Part shown: in pieces, positions 9,184-18,915 of the stretch
Layout: every line of letters starts with the position of its first letter
Position numbering within the stretch: position 1 is the first letter of the stretch
Assembly (NCBI GenBank): GCA_041395165.1
Contig: JAWLBA010000008.1
Location: 1-57,403 of the forward strand
Direction of reading: 5' to 3'
DNA from: JAIBCM01 sp041395165
GTDB taxonomy: Bacteria > Verrucomicrobiota > Verrucomicrobiia > JADLBR01 > JAIBCM01
DNA: 57,403 bases
The notes under the pieces: generated by a model
What the model was told of the DNA's origin: nothing
The model's input: only the letters and a program-made list of their open reading frames with translations
Database searches by the model: none
Translations under genes and position numbers: made by a program

Positions 9184-10079
9184 ATGGATAGTTAATAAAC
9201 GGATTAACCCGCGGCGCCATCTACGCATTAGTCGCTTTGGGTTACACCATGGTTTACGGCATCTTAGGCATGATCAATTTTGCGCATGGCGAAATCTTCA
9301 TGATCGGCATGTTTGCTAGCGTTTTCGCGATCGGCAGCTTCACCACATTATGGGGCGATTTTTTCTCACTCAATCTTGTGCTGGGATTATTTTTCGCTGT
9401 CCTTATCGCTTCCGCTTTCGGTTATAGCAACGAACGCATCGCTTACCGAAAACTTCGTCATGCCCACATCTTAGCTCCACTCACAAGCGCCATTGGACTT
9501 TCCATCGTTCTACAAAATTTCATCATGCTCAGCGTGAGCAAAGATAAAATTTTATTTCCAAGTTACTACAGCGATCCGCTCATGTTAAACACGCTCAAAA
9601 TCGGCTCAATCACTATGACTTATCTTCTCAGGCGTCATTCTCGGCACAACTTTCATCTTAATGATTGGGCTTTTTCTTTTCATTCAAAACTAAACTCGGC
9701 ATTGCCCTACGCGCCACATCTCAAGATAATCTCACAACCTCGTTGGCATTCCTGTTAATCGCATCATCGCTTTTACTTTTATCCTAGGCTCTGGACTTGC
9801 CGGCGTTGCAGGTGTGATGGTCTCCATGTACCTCGGTTCCATGCAATTTAATTCCGGCTATCTCATCGGATTAAAAGCTTTCACCGCAGCCATTCTCGGC
9901 GGCATTGGCAATATTCCTTATGCAGTTTTAGGCGGCATCCTCATCGGACTCGCAGAAGATTTTACCAGCCGTTATCTAGGGAGTGATTGGAAAAATACTT
10001 CCACATTTCTCATTCTCATGGCCATCTCATCATCAGACCTCACGGCCTTTTAGGCGAACGCGTAGCCAATAAAGTATGA
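9184..10079 (+). pseudogene. livH: Branched-chain amino-acid ABC transporter permease LivH, frameshifted
   Basis: LivH is one of the two membrane permeases of the transporter. The ATG at 9184 gives MDS and then hits a stop because one T seems to be missing; with it the sequence continues LINGLTRGAIYALVALGYT. The long open parts (9237-9640 and 9790-10040) carry the family hallmarks NFAHGEIFMIGMF, GVMVSMYLGSMQFNSGY and AAILGGIGNIPYAVLGG. More breaks lie near 9630-9740 and 10030. In the last frame the gene ends RPHGLLGERVANKV at 10079, overlapping the livM ATG by four bases (ATGA). That overlap is ordinary operon coupling and supports this reconstruction. Confidence 0.75.
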
Positions 10080-11314
10080 AAGCAAACGCGCTCAAATTAA
10101 TTCTCGGAACATTTGGCTTAGCGTTACTCACCGCTCCTTTTGTTTGGCTAAAACTTAACTACGATTTTCACCAAGGCACCGTTAGTGCTGAATGGAATTT
10201 TTTTCAGGGATGGCAACTCATTAAAAATTTAATACCTCTTTTCGCGATTCTTTTTTTCATCTTCCTTTTTCGACGATTCAAACGAAAAAAAATTTTATCT
10301 CACACCGCTCCTTCCAACCAATCCACATTTCTCGTTACACTTCTAGCAAATCCAAAATTTCATCTTGCGCTTTTCCTCATCTTGGCCGTTTCAGGTTTCT
10401 TCTTCACTAGCTACACCTTGAATCTCGCCATTTTTGTCGGCCTTTACATGATTCAAGCTTTGGGACTCAATATTGCTGTCGGCATGACAGGTCTTCTCGT
10501 TCTGGGTTATGCCGGCTTTTTTGCTGTGGGAGGCTACAGCTTTGCCATCCTCCAACAAATGATTCCAGGCTTAACTTGGTGGATGAGTTTACCCGCAGTG
10601 CTTTTGGTCGGCGCCGTAATGGGTTGGCTTGTCGGCCTACCTTGTTTACGGCTTCGAGGCGACTATCTGGCCATTGTCACTTTAGGATTTGCAGAAAGTT
10701 TTCGAGAGCTCATGCGCAATCTCACCGATTTAACCGGTGGCGATAAAGGCATTCGCCTCGCTTTAGAATCAAAAATTAATACCATCACTCTTTCTCCTCA
10801 TATACAAATCACCTCGATTCAGCTAACTTATGTGATCGTTCTCATTTTTATTTTTCTTTGCGCATTAGTTTTACATCGACTCTATCATTCGCGCATTGGT
10901 CGCGCCTGGATCGCCATTCGCGAAGATGAAACTGCTGCTGCAGCCATGGGCATTCCCGTAGTAAAAATGAAGCTCACCGCTTTCATGCTTAGCTCGGCAT
11001 TCGCTGCACTCGCCGGTCTCCTCTATGTCGCTTACATCGGCTTCCTCGATCCTTCCGCTGCTCGATTTGAAGAATCCGCGCTCGTGCTAGCGATGGTCAT
11101 ACTCGGTGGATTGGGCAATATCCCCGGATCACTCCTCGGCAGTGCACTCCTTTATCTCATCCCCGCATTATTAAGAGATCAATTTCCCGCTCTAGCCGAT
11201 TATCGATTGCTCCTCTTCGGCGCCCTCATGGTCATTATGATGCTTTACCGCCCACAAGGATTGCTCGGCAATCCACGAAGACGGCTCGAACTAAAAACGG
11301 AATCCGCTACATGA
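10076..11314 (+). CDS. livM: Branched-chain amino-acid ABC transporter permease LivM
   Basis: An intact 412-residue second permease of the LivHMGF transporter. The family core begins near residue 115 (YTLNLAIFVGLYMIQALGLN). It contains the typical GLLVLGYAGFFAVGGY, LPCLRLRGDYLAIVTLGF and LVLAMVILGGLGNIPGS motifs and ends with RPQGLLG. About 110 residues precede the core and include two hydrophobic segments and a basic stretch, which makes it longer than many LivM proteins. Its ATG overlaps the livH stop and its own stop overlaps the livG ATG (ATGA at 11311), so translation is probably coupled. Substrate specificity cannot be read from the permease. Confidence 0.93.
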   Translation: MKANALKLILGTFGLALLTAPFVWLKLNYDFHQGTVSAEWNFFQGWQLIKNLIPLFAILFFIFLFRRFKRKKILSHTAPSNQSTFLVTLLANPKFHLALFLILAVSGFFFTSYTLNLAIFVGLYMIQALGLNIAVGMTGLLVLGYAGFFAVGGYSFAILQQMIPGLTWWMSLPAVLLVGAVMGWLVGLPCLRLRGDYLAIVTLGFAESFRELMRNLTDLTGGDKGIRLALESKINTITLSPHIQITSIQLTYVIVLIFIFLCALVLHRLYHSRIGRAWIAIREDETAAAAMGIPVVKMKLTAFMLSSAFAALAGLLYVAYIGFLDPSAARFEESALVLAMVILGGLGNIPGSLLGSALLYLIPALLRDQFPALADYRLLLFGALMVIMMLYRPQGLLGNPRRRLELKTESAT

Positions 11315-12084
11315 CACCGTTGCTTTGCGTTCAAAATATCACCAAAAAATTTGGCGGTCTCAAAGCCGTCACTAACGTTTCTCTCGATCTTCTTTCAGGC
11401 CAAATTCTTAGCCTCATCGGCCCCAACGGCGCTGGCAAAACCACCTTTTTTAATTGTCTAACCGGTATTTACCAGTCCGATGAAGGTGAAATTTTTTTAG
11501 AAAAAGAAAATATTACTTTCCAAAAACCGCACCAAATTTGCCATCTCGGCATAGCTCGAACTTTTCAAAACGTTCGACTCTTCGCCGAAATGAGCGCTCT
11601 CGAAAATGTCATGGTAGGCCAATTTCATTGGAATCGAATCGCTCCTTGGCACGTGTTAACACGCTCTTCACGCTATTGCCATACCGAAAACCACGGTTGC
11701 ACTCATGCTTTGGAACTACTGGATTTTGTAGGTCTCGCTGACGCTCAGTCCATGTGCGCTCGACACCTGCCTTATGGCATGCAACGCCGCTTGGAAATCG
11801 CGCGCGCTTTGGCCACTCGTCCTCGCATTTTATTATTGGATGAACCCGGTGCAGGCATGAATCCTAAAGAATTGGAAACGATGATGAATTTAATCGAAAA
11901 AATTCGTCGCAACGGACTGGCCATTCTGCTCATCGAACATCACATGAAAGTCGTCATGAATATTTCTGATCATATCATTGTATTAGATCACGGCGAAAAA
12001 ATTGCTTCCGGCTCCCCTCACGAAATTCGTTCCAATCCCAAAGTTATCGCAGCCTACCTTGGAAAAGAAAATAAAGAAAATTAA
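11311..12084 (+). CDS. livG: Branched-chain amino-acid ABC transporter ATPase LivG
   Basis: A cytoplasmic ATPase (257 residues) that powers the LivHM permease together with LivF. The Walker A motif GPNGAGKTT lies at about residues 36-44. The Q-loop region has the LivG-typical GIARTFQNVRLF, and the signature LPYGMQRRLEIARAL is followed by Walker B ILLLDEPGAGMNPKE. The switch histidine is in LLIEHHMKVVM. Length and motifs are normal for the family. Confidence 0.95.
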   Translation: MTPLLCVQNITKKFGGLKAVTNVSLDLLSGQILSLIGPNGAGKTTFFNCLTGIYQSDEGEIFLEKENITFQKPHQICHLGIARTFQNVRLFAEMSALENVMVGQFHWNRIAPWHVLTRSSRYCHTENHGCTHALELLDFVGLADAQSMCARHLPYGMQRRLEIARALATRPRILLLDEPGAGMNPKELETMMNLIEKIRRNGLAILLIEHHMKVVMNISDHIIVLDHGEKIASGSPHEIRSNPKVIAAYLGKENKEN

Positions 12085-12086
12085 TC

Positions 12087-12782
12087 ATGCTAAAATTGAT
12101 CCATCTCCGCGCCGGCTACGGACCTATTGACGTCTTAAAAGATATCCATTTGGAAGTAAAACAAAACGAAATCGTCACCCTTATCGGAGCCAATGGCGCA
12201 GGAAAAAGCACCACGCTCCTCACTATCACCGGCATGCTGCCGCTTCGTCAGGGACAGATTCTTTGGCACGATCAACCTCTCGATAAACTTGCCTCTCATG
12301 AAATTGTGCAACATGGCATATGCCTTGCCCCCGAAGGACGCCATATTTTTCCTCGACTTACCGTAGAAGAAAATTTGCTCATTGGCAGCTATCAAAAATC
12401 AAAAAAAAGAGACGCAAAAAAATTAGAAAAAATTTTCAACTATTTTCCCTTACTAAAAGAGCGCTACCATCAACTCGGCGGCACCTTAAGCGGCGGCGAA
12501 CAACAAATGCTCGCCATCGGCCGAGCGCTCATGGGCGAACCTCAACTCCTCATGCTAGACGAACCCTCCCTAGGTTTAGCTCCATTGATTGTGGAAAAAA
12601 TCTTTCAAATTATTCAAGAAATCAACCAAGCTGGCGTTTCCGTTCTTTTAATTGAACAAAATGCTAATCAAGCCTTAAAAATTGCTCATCGCGGCTATGT
12701 GCTGGCCAATGGACAATCACTTAAGTGGTTCTGGCCAAGAGCTCTACATTGCGAAGAAGTGCGACAAGCTTATCTCACTTAA
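12087..12782 (+). CDS. livF: Branched-chain amino-acid ABC transporter ATPase LivF
   Basis: The second ATPase of the transporter (231 residues) begins two bases after livG. It shows Walker A GANGAGKST, the LivF-typical LAPEGRHIFPRLTVEENL, signature LSGGEQQMLAIGRAL and Walker B LMLDEPSLGLAP. Near the C-terminus (12717-12757) about a dozen residues are out of the family pattern. The neighbouring frame reads SGSGQELYIA there, which is the expected LivF sequence, and the original frame resumes with EEVRQAYLT. Two compensating indels therefore flank this patch; the rest is normal. Confidence 0.93.
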   Translation: MLKLIHLRAGYGPIDVLKDIHLEVKQNEIVTLIGANGAGKSTTLLTITGMLPLRQGQILWHDQPLDKLASHEIVQHGICLAPEGRHIFPRLTVEENLLIGSYQKSKKRDAKKLEKIFNYFPLLKERYHQLGGTLSGGEQQMLAIGRALMGEPQLLMLDEPSLGLAPLIVEKIFQIIQEINQAGVSVLLIEQNANQALKIAHRGYVLANGQSLKWFWPRALHCEEVRQAYLT

Positions 12783-12834
12783 ACCCGCCATAAAAACTCT
12801 TTGCGCTCTTGAAAAAAACTATTATTATTTAGCT

Positions 12835-13472
12835 ATGCCCAGAAAAACAATTCGCACGACCAAAAAAAGTCCAGCAACCGTAAAAGCTGCCTTACGCAAA
12901 CGTCGCCTTCTCAGCAAACGCACCGTTTTGACCAAAACTACAACTAAGAAAAAAACAAGTGCCACACGAGCAACCCATAAAAAAGTTTCTTCTACCCCAC
13001 CTCCTCCTGCTCTTGTGCCTAATCCTTTCACAATACTCGCACCCTCTTATCCTCAATTAAATTAAGCTCTAAAAACCTTTTGGTTACTTGCGCAATGGCA
13101 TCTTTCCCTCAGCGATTTGGAGATTTGGCGGCGATGCGCCCCTGGCGGCGAATTAACCCTACGCCTCTATACCGAAAAAGGCCAATGCCTCCAAACTACC
13201 GCCGTTCCAGGTGTTGTAAGAAACTGGCATCTTTATACCGATACAACCGCGTGCGCTTTATGTGGAACTGGGCTACTTAAATAAAAGACAATCAATTCGA
13301 ATGTTTGTGTCGCTCTAGCTCCGTAAAACCACTTGCACCTAAACCCGAAGCGACTGCTCATAAAAATTTTCGATCTACCCAATCCAATCCCGTTATCTTA
13401 AAAGAATCGGTGCAAAGAAAATTAGTCCAAAGCTTTCACGTCACATCAGCCCCTTCTTACGGCGGCTCGTGA
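12835..13472 (+). pseudogene. DUF4912 protein with basic N-terminus, frameshifted
   Basis: A small protein that becomes recognisable only across frames. The ATG at 12835 gives a Lys/Arg/Ser/Thr-rich N-terminus (MPRKTIRTTKKSPATVKAA) and a Pro-rich linker, open to 13065. The next frame reads AQWHLSLSDLEIW and GGELTLRLYTEKG. Then come RNWHLYTDTTACA and LYVELGYLNKR, and finally KPLAPKPEATAHKNFRS to the stop at 13472. The order of an LRLY strand, a W-x-L-Y strand and a Y-x-E-L-G-Y strand followed by a Pro-rich tail is the DUF4912 pattern. Its function is unknown. At least three frame breaks are needed to read it. Confidence 0.6.
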
Positions 13473-13501
13473 TTGACTTACCGCTTCTTAACTCATAATT
13501 T
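13473..13501 (+). promoter_or_regulatory. Possible sigma-70-type promoter for smc
   Basis: TTGACT (13473-13478) and TAATTT (13496-13501) are separated by 17 bases. They lie directly upstream of the smc ATG in a short AT-rich gap. The -10 match is imperfect. Confidence 0.3.
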
Positions 13502-13527
13502 ATCATTTTTAATTCATAATTGTTTTC

Positions 13528-16500
13528 ATGTATCTCAAAGCTTTAGAACTTATCGGATTTAAATCGTTTGCCGAAAAAACACGTCTTGAATTTCCTGCTG
13601 GTGTCACAGCTATTGTCGGTCCCAACGGCTGCGGAAAATCTAATGTTCTCGATGCCATCCGCTGGGTTCTCGGAGAACAATCCGCCAAAGCTCTACGCGG
13701 AACAGAAATGGCTGATGTTATTTTTAGTGGCACCGATCAACGCAAACAAGTTGGCATGGCCGAAGTTTCCCTTACCTTTACCGATTGCGAAAATGAACTC
13801 GGCACCGAATATCACGAAGTCACCGTTAGTCGACGCGTCTTTCGCGATGGGCGTAGTGAATACGAACTCAACAAAACCCTTTGTCGCCTACGCGACATTC
13901 AACATTTATTCATGGACACAGGCATAGGTCGAAGTGCTTACTCCATTATGGAACAGGGTAAAATCGATAAAATTCTTTCGGCTCGCCCTGAAGACAGAAG
14001 AGAAATTTTTGAAGAAGCCGCGGGAATTACCAAATACAAAACGCAAAAAAAAGAAACTTCGCGAAAACTCGAACACACCGAAGCTAATCTCATTCGCCTA
14101 GAAGACATCCTTCGCGAAGTGCGACGCCAAATCAATTCCTTACAACGCCAAGCGGGCAAAGCGCGGCGCTATCAAGAACTTTTCAACCAACTAAAAATTC
14201 TCGAAACCCAACTAGGCCAACATCAATTACAAGAGCTTCAACACCACATACAAAAAATAAAAAGTGAAATCACCGCAATCACCACCAATCTGGAGCAAAG
14301 CAGCTTAGAGACTGGAAAACTAGAACTGGAACTCCAAGAAACACGACAACAACTAGAGCTTTTAGAAAACCAAATTGAGCATCAGCGCCATCAACGCATG
14401 GAAACCAATTCCACACGTGACCGCGCTCAAAATCGCTTACTTTTCAATCAAGAACGAGTTAACGAAATTCAGCAGCAAAACCATCAATTTACTCTCGACA
14501 TCGCTAGCGCAGAAGAACGCTCTAAAATTCAAACTGAACAACTCAGCCAGTTTTCTGATCAAATCGAATCCTTACAACAACAGATCCAACAACATCAAAT
14601 CGTCTTACAAGAAAAACAAACTCAAAACCAAAAAGCATCGGAAAACTTGCGCCTTCATTTTCAAACAATAGCCCATTGTGAAAAAGAAATCGAAGCTCTG
14701 GAACAACAACTACAGCCTCTGAACCAACAACTATCCAATCGCGATGCCGAACAACGCACTCTTATCCTACGCGTTGAAACCCTCGAAAATGAAAAAAATG
14801 AAACACAAAAAAATTTAGAAATACTGAAAACCAAAAATAGCGCATCACAAGAACAGCAAACTCAGGTCACCCAACACATTCAACAATTACAAAATGATCT
14901 TCTTTTTCATCAAAAACAACAGCAGGAAACTCAAGAAACCTTAACACAATTACAACAAAAGTGCCGTCAACTAGAACAAAATCATTTAGAAAAAATAACT
15001 CAACGAGACTTGTTGGAAAAATTACAAGCCTCCCATCAAGAATTCACTCCTGCCGTTCAACAAATTTTTCAAGCCCGAAACGAAAATCAACTAACCGAAA
15101 TTTCCATTCTCGAAACGTTAGCAGAAGTCATCCAGATCACTGAAGGCTACCAAACTGCCGTCGAAGCTTTATTACAACATCAATTAGAAACACTGATTGT
15201 TCCCAATACCTCAGCTGCTCGGCAAATCATCGATTTCTTAAAAAATCAAAAAGCCGATCGCATTCATCTTGCACCTTTGGATTTAATATCATCAGAAATT
15301 AGCGACAACTCTCGCCCCGAATCCGCTATTCATTATGTTAACGTTTCGCCCACCTATCAAAATCTCCTTATAGCGCTTTTCAAAAATGCTTATATTACTG
15401 AAAGTCTCGATGAAGCTTTAAACTTAAAACAACAACTACCTCAAGCCGTCATTGCCACTCGGTCAGGTGAACTGATCAATACATCAGGCATCATAGAATC
15501 TGGCCCCCTACAAAAACAAATAGCGCGCTTAAATCGCCGGGCTGAGATAGACCAATGCAATCAACAAATACATGAGCTGGAATCTCAGCTTCAAACCGTA
15601 AAAAATCAAGAGCTTGATTTAAATGAAAAAAATCAATCTTCTCTCACTCAAACCGAAACGTTGAAAAATCAACTCGATCAACAAAAGCAACAAGACCATA
15701 TTTTAGCAAAAGATTTGCATCTTTTGACTCATCAAATCCAAGAGGCAGAGCACAAACTTCAGACCTACACCGGTGAAGTCTATCGACTTACCGAATCTGA
15801 TCAACAAGCCACAGAGCGTTATCACATACAAATTGAAGAGCGCAATCACTTAGAACAAGAGCGTGCCTCACTTCAACAACAACTCTCAACCTATCGCGAG
15901 CAACTCTCCTCTTATCAAGAAGCAGAATCTCAAAGCACCCAACAATTAACCGAATCTCGCATTACAACCGCCGCTTTGGATGAAAAGCTTAAGGGACTAT
16001 TGGCTCAACGCGATCCCATTGCTTCGAGACTGGAAGAACTTAAAGAAATCGCATTACAAAGACAACAATCCATTCAACACAACCAAGAAAAACATCATCA
16101 GCTCGAACAAGAAAACGAATCACTTCAAAAAGAAATTCAGAATTTGATGCTGCAACAAAGCAATATTGAAGAAAAACTGAAACAACTGCAAACGGAACGA
16201 GGATTATCACAACAGTCTTTAGATCAAAAACAACAATCTTTCCAAAAACAGCAAAAGCAACAAACTCAAACCCAACAAAATCGTGCCCAAGCCGAACTAC
16301 AACTAGCAAAATACGATTTAGAAAAGCGAAATCTAAAGGAAAGACTATTTCGGGCCTATCAATTGGATCTGGAATCTTTACCCCCTACCGAAAACACTCC
16401 GGAGCCTCAAGATTGTAATCAATTGCAACAACAAATCGAAGAGATGCGATCCAAACTCGACAATATGGGACCAGTCAATTTAGAAGCAGTGAGTGAATAT

Positions 16501-17157
16501 GATGAGTTGGAAAAACGATTAAGCTTTTTAGAGTCCCAACAAAAAGATTTATTGGATGCCAAACAGCATTTACTGGATGCCATTGCTTTGATTAATCGAA
16601 CTACAAAAAAACTTTTTGTGGAAACGTTTGAACAAATTCGTCTTAACTTTCAAAGCACCTTCACCGAACTTTTTGGAGGAGGTAAGGCCAACCTTTTATT
16701 AAATGATGAGCAAGACCCTTTGGAATGCGGTATTGAAATTGTCGCAAAACCACCTGGCAAACAACCCCAAGTCATTTCCTTGCTTTCGGGAGGAGAGCGC
16801 ACTATGACTGCAGTGTCTTTGTTGTTTGCCATTTACAAAGTAAAGCCTAGCCCTTTCTGTGTTTTGGATGAAATGGATGCTCCTTTGGATGAATCCAACA
16901 TTGATCGCTTTCTGAAAATTTTAAAACGATTTTTGGATCAATCTCAATTTCTATTGATTACCCACAATAAAAAAACCATTAGTATGGCCGACACTTTATA
17001 TGGAGTAACTATGGAAGAAAAAGGAATCTCCAAAATTATTTCAGTCAAATTGAATCGAAAAAATCAGGAAACCTCTATCCTTTCAACACCTGAAACCTCT
17101 TCTTATTCAGCTTTAGAGGAAAATATTTCCCTATCTACCCAAGCAAGCGCAGCTTAG
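13528..17157 (+). CDS. smc: Chromosome segregation protein SMC
   Basis: A complete 1209-residue SMC ATPase, which as a dimer with ScpA/ScpB compacts and segregates the chromosome. The N-terminal head has Walker A GPNGCGKSN at about 31-39 and the DGRSEYELN and MEQGKIDKI motifs. Long Gln/Glu-rich coiled coils fill about 170-510 and 650-1000. The hinge lies around 530-650 (TAVEALLQHQLETLIV, SGIIESG). The C-terminal head has signature LLSGGERTMTAVSLLFA and Walker B FCVLDEMDAPLDESN. Length is normal. No good ribosome site is visible before the ATG, but the N-terminus is canonical. Confidence 0.97.
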   Translation: MYLKALELIGFKSFAEKTRLEFPAGVTAIVGPNGCGKSNVLDAIRWVLGEQSAKALRGTEMADVIFSGTDQRKQVGMAEVSLTFTDCENELGTEYHEVTVSRRVFRDGRSEYELNKTLCRLRDIQHLFMDTGIGRSAYSIMEQGKIDKILSARPEDRREIFEEAAGITKYKTQKKETSRKLEHTEANLIRLEDILREVRRQINSLQRQAGKARRYQELFNQLKILETQLGQHQLQELQHHIQKIKSEITAITTNLEQSSLETGKLELELQETRQQLELLENQIEHQRHQRMETNSTRDRAQNRLLFNQERVNEIQQQNHQFTLDIASAEERSKIQTEQLSQFSDQIESLQQQIQQHQIVLQEKQTQNQKASENLRLHFQTIAHCEKEIEALEQQLQPLNQQLSNRDAEQRTLILRVETLENEKNETQKNLEILKTKNSASQEQQTQVTQHIQQLQNDLLFHQKQQQETQETLTQLQQKCRQLEQNHLEKITQRDLLEKLQASHQEFTPAVQQIFQARNENQLTEISILETLAEVIQITEGYQTAVEALLQHQLETLIVPNTSAARQIIDFLKNQKADRIHLAPLDLISSEISDNSRPESAIHYVNVSPTYQNLLIALFKNAYITESLDEALNLKQQLPQAVIATRSGELINTSGIIESGPLQKQIARLNRRAEIDQCNQQIHELESQLQTVKNQELDLNEKNQSSLTQTETLKNQLDQQKQQDHILAKDLHLLTHQIQEAEHKLQTYTGEVYRLTESDQQATERYHIQIEERNHLEQERASLQQQLSTYREQLSSYQEAESQSTQQLTESRITTAALDEKLKGLLAQRDPIASRLEELKEIALQRQQSIQHNQEKHHQLEQENESLQKEIQNLMLQQSNIEEKLKQLQTERGLSQQSLDQKQQSFQKQQKQQTQTQQNRAQAELQLAKYDLEKRNLKERLFRAYQLDLESLPPTENTPEPQDCNQLQQQIEEMRSKLDNMGPVNLEAVSEYDELEKRLSFLESQQKDLLDAKQHLLDAIALINRTTKKLFVETFEQIRLNFQSTFTELFGGGKANLLLNDEQDPLECGIEIVAKPPGKQPQVISLLSGGERTMTAVSLLFAIYKVKPSPFCVLDEMDAPLDESNIDRFLKILKRFLDQSQFLLITHNKKTISMADTLYGVTMEEKGISKIISVKLNRKNQETSILSTPETSSYSALEENISLSTQASAA

Positions 17158-17203
17158 CTCTTGCACAGTTCAAATTTTGACTTTAAATAAGTAGCCTAAT
17201 ATA

Positions 17204-17282
17204 GCGCGAGTGGTGAAATGGCATACACGTAAGCTTGAGGTGCGTATGCCGAAAGGCGTGGGGTTCGAGTCCCCCTCGCGCA
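17204..17282 (+). tRNA. tRNA-Leu (anticodon GAG)
   Basis: The acceptor stem GCGCGAG pairs fully with CTCGCGC and the discriminator base is A at 17282. The anticodon loop TTGAGGT carries GAG at 17237-17239, and a long variable arm (TGCCGAAAGGCG) fits a type II leucine tRNA. CCA is not encoded. Two oddities are present. The anticodon stem has an A-G mismatch (17232 with 17244), and the T stem has only four clean pairs because the C-run is one base short for both T stem and acceptor. The molecule is therefore slightly shorter than usual. Confidence 0.88.
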
Positions 17283-17296
17283 CGCTTTTTAATACT

Positions 17297-18770
17297 TTAT
17301 TTTACCTGAGACGGAAATGCATTAGTAAAATAGGCTTCACCTGCAGAACCAATTACTTTTGTCACAAGCTTAATAGAAGTCGTCCCAGCCACAACACCTA
17401 CACCTGCTCGACTGGTTTTTGTGGAACGATAAGTAGCACGATAACCTTTCTTGAAAAGTTTCCCTTTCACTAAGGCTTTGAATTTACCAGCTAAAATAAA
17501 ATCAGTATTAGTATTATTTGTATCAAGCAGAACGGTATAAGAAACTCCTGAAATGGTATTCGTTGTTCGAACCCGACCCTTTGTTTTAAACCCTTTCAAG
17601 CTCGAAAACTTAACTAAAGTACCAGGTTTCGGTTTTCTCAATTCCAAACTATAATCAGTAGATGATGAAGGAGCTGGAATAACACCTTGATAAAGAAGAT
17701 TAGTTGCACTGAAAGGATCACCGGAAATCCAGCCCGAACCAGAAGAATCTAAAGTTATTACAATCGTTTCAGGATCCACTTCATTGGTATCATTATCTTG
17801 AATAGGATGAATAGTAATAGTTTGTGTAGAGTTAGTCATAACTACAGCATTCGTAGTTGCAGGAGCTAAAAAGGTAAAATCATTAGAAAAAATGGCCGAT
17901 CCACTCAAACTATACGTCACTGTTATCGGATAATTGCTTCCGCTACTCGTAAGAGTAAACACTCCATCAGTTCCCCAATTCTGAACTATCGCTGCTATTA
18001 GCAATGGTGACAATATTGGTGCCCTGAAGACCATTGGAAAAGACATCAGTCCAGCTCGTTCCAATACGCAATTCGTCCAACTCAATCTCACCGATACCTG
18101 TACTTTGGCGTAATCCAAAACGCGCAACCCCTTCAGCGGTGATATCAACCCCAGGAAGCGTTTGAGTAGCGGAAGGAGCTGGTTCTGGTTGTCCTGGGAT
18201 CGGATCCAAATAAAGCGATACACCATCATTATCTGGACCCGCCACACGAGAATATTTTATGACAACAAGATGAGTGGTATTCGTATTGAGTAAATCCGCC
18301 GCAAAAACGGGATTATTGCCTATCACACCAATGCCTAGTTGATAGTTACTTCCATTGAGTTTTGCCCAAGTTGTGGAACGAAACAGTCCGTTGCTACCAA
18401 GAAAAAAATGGGCGAAATAATTAGTAAAAGGCAAAGCTGTTAACTTAATCAGAAAAGAAGCGTAAATCGCAGTTCCATCAACAGTGACTTGAGGCGCAAA
18501 ATTAACTCCAGCATCCCCATTATTAGCAAAAGTTAATCGAACACGATTGCCTGAAGAAGCAGGAAAGTTAGTCAAAGCAAGAGAGCTACCAGAATCAGAA
18601 GACGTAGACAAAACTTCAATAGGAGTTGTTCCACTATGTAAAGTCCAAATCGTCCCAGGAGCGTTGGTTAAATTGTTTCCTGTATAATTAAAAGGCTCAA
18701 TAATGAATTGACTATAACTCACCATCTGAACGAAACAGAAAAAAAGACTGCTAAAAAATAGTTTTTCCAT
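17297..18770 (-). CDS. Secreted Calx-beta-type protein with lysine-rich C-terminal domain, one frameshift
   Basis: The first part has a signal peptide (MEKLFFSSLFFCF) and a jelly-roll-like region (DSGSSLALTNFPASSGNR). It continues HLVVIKYSRVAGPDNDGVSL and ELDELRIGTSW to SELG. The frame is then lost in a GGGG run at 17973-17976. Removing one G joins it to GTDGVFTLTSSGSNYPITVTY, a Calx-beta-type segment with DNDTNEVDPETIVITL. A C-terminal domain of about 120 residues begins LRKPKPGTLVKF and ends AYFTNAFPSQVK. It is related to the neighbours at 18916 and 20575. Calx-beta domains generally bind calcium and occur in adhesins; the role here is unknown. A GTG six codons upstream of the chosen ATG is an alternative start. 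Confidence 0.7.
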
Positions 18771-18864
18771 CCAACAAGAATGAATCACTTATTCTTATTT
18801 GAGAAGAAAAAAACTACTCATTAAAATTTGTCTGTTCGCTTTATTAATTTATCTTAAGCAATAA

Positions 18865-18896
18865 AAAAACCGGTCGCCCTACGGCGACCGGTTTTT
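18865..18896. terminator. Strong bidirectional intrinsic terminator
   Basis: A 14-base-pair stem (18865-18878 with 18883-18896) around a CTAC loop, GC-rich at the top with A/T flanks on both sides, gives T-runs in either direction. It ends the minus-strand transcript of the gene at 18916-20441 just past its stop. Confidence 0.88.
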
Positions 18897-18915
18897 AATA
18901 CAAAACTCTCAACTC

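Noticed and set aside
17177..17202. TTGACT and TAATAT directly before tRNA-Leu
   Set aside because: The spacer is only 14 bases and the -10-like box ends two bases from the mature tRNA, leaving no room for a normal start.
17967..17990. Phase-variable homopolymer switch in the Calx-beta-type gene
   Set aside because: The run has only four G, too short for frequent slippage, and similar breaks occur in unrelated genes, so error or decay is more likely.
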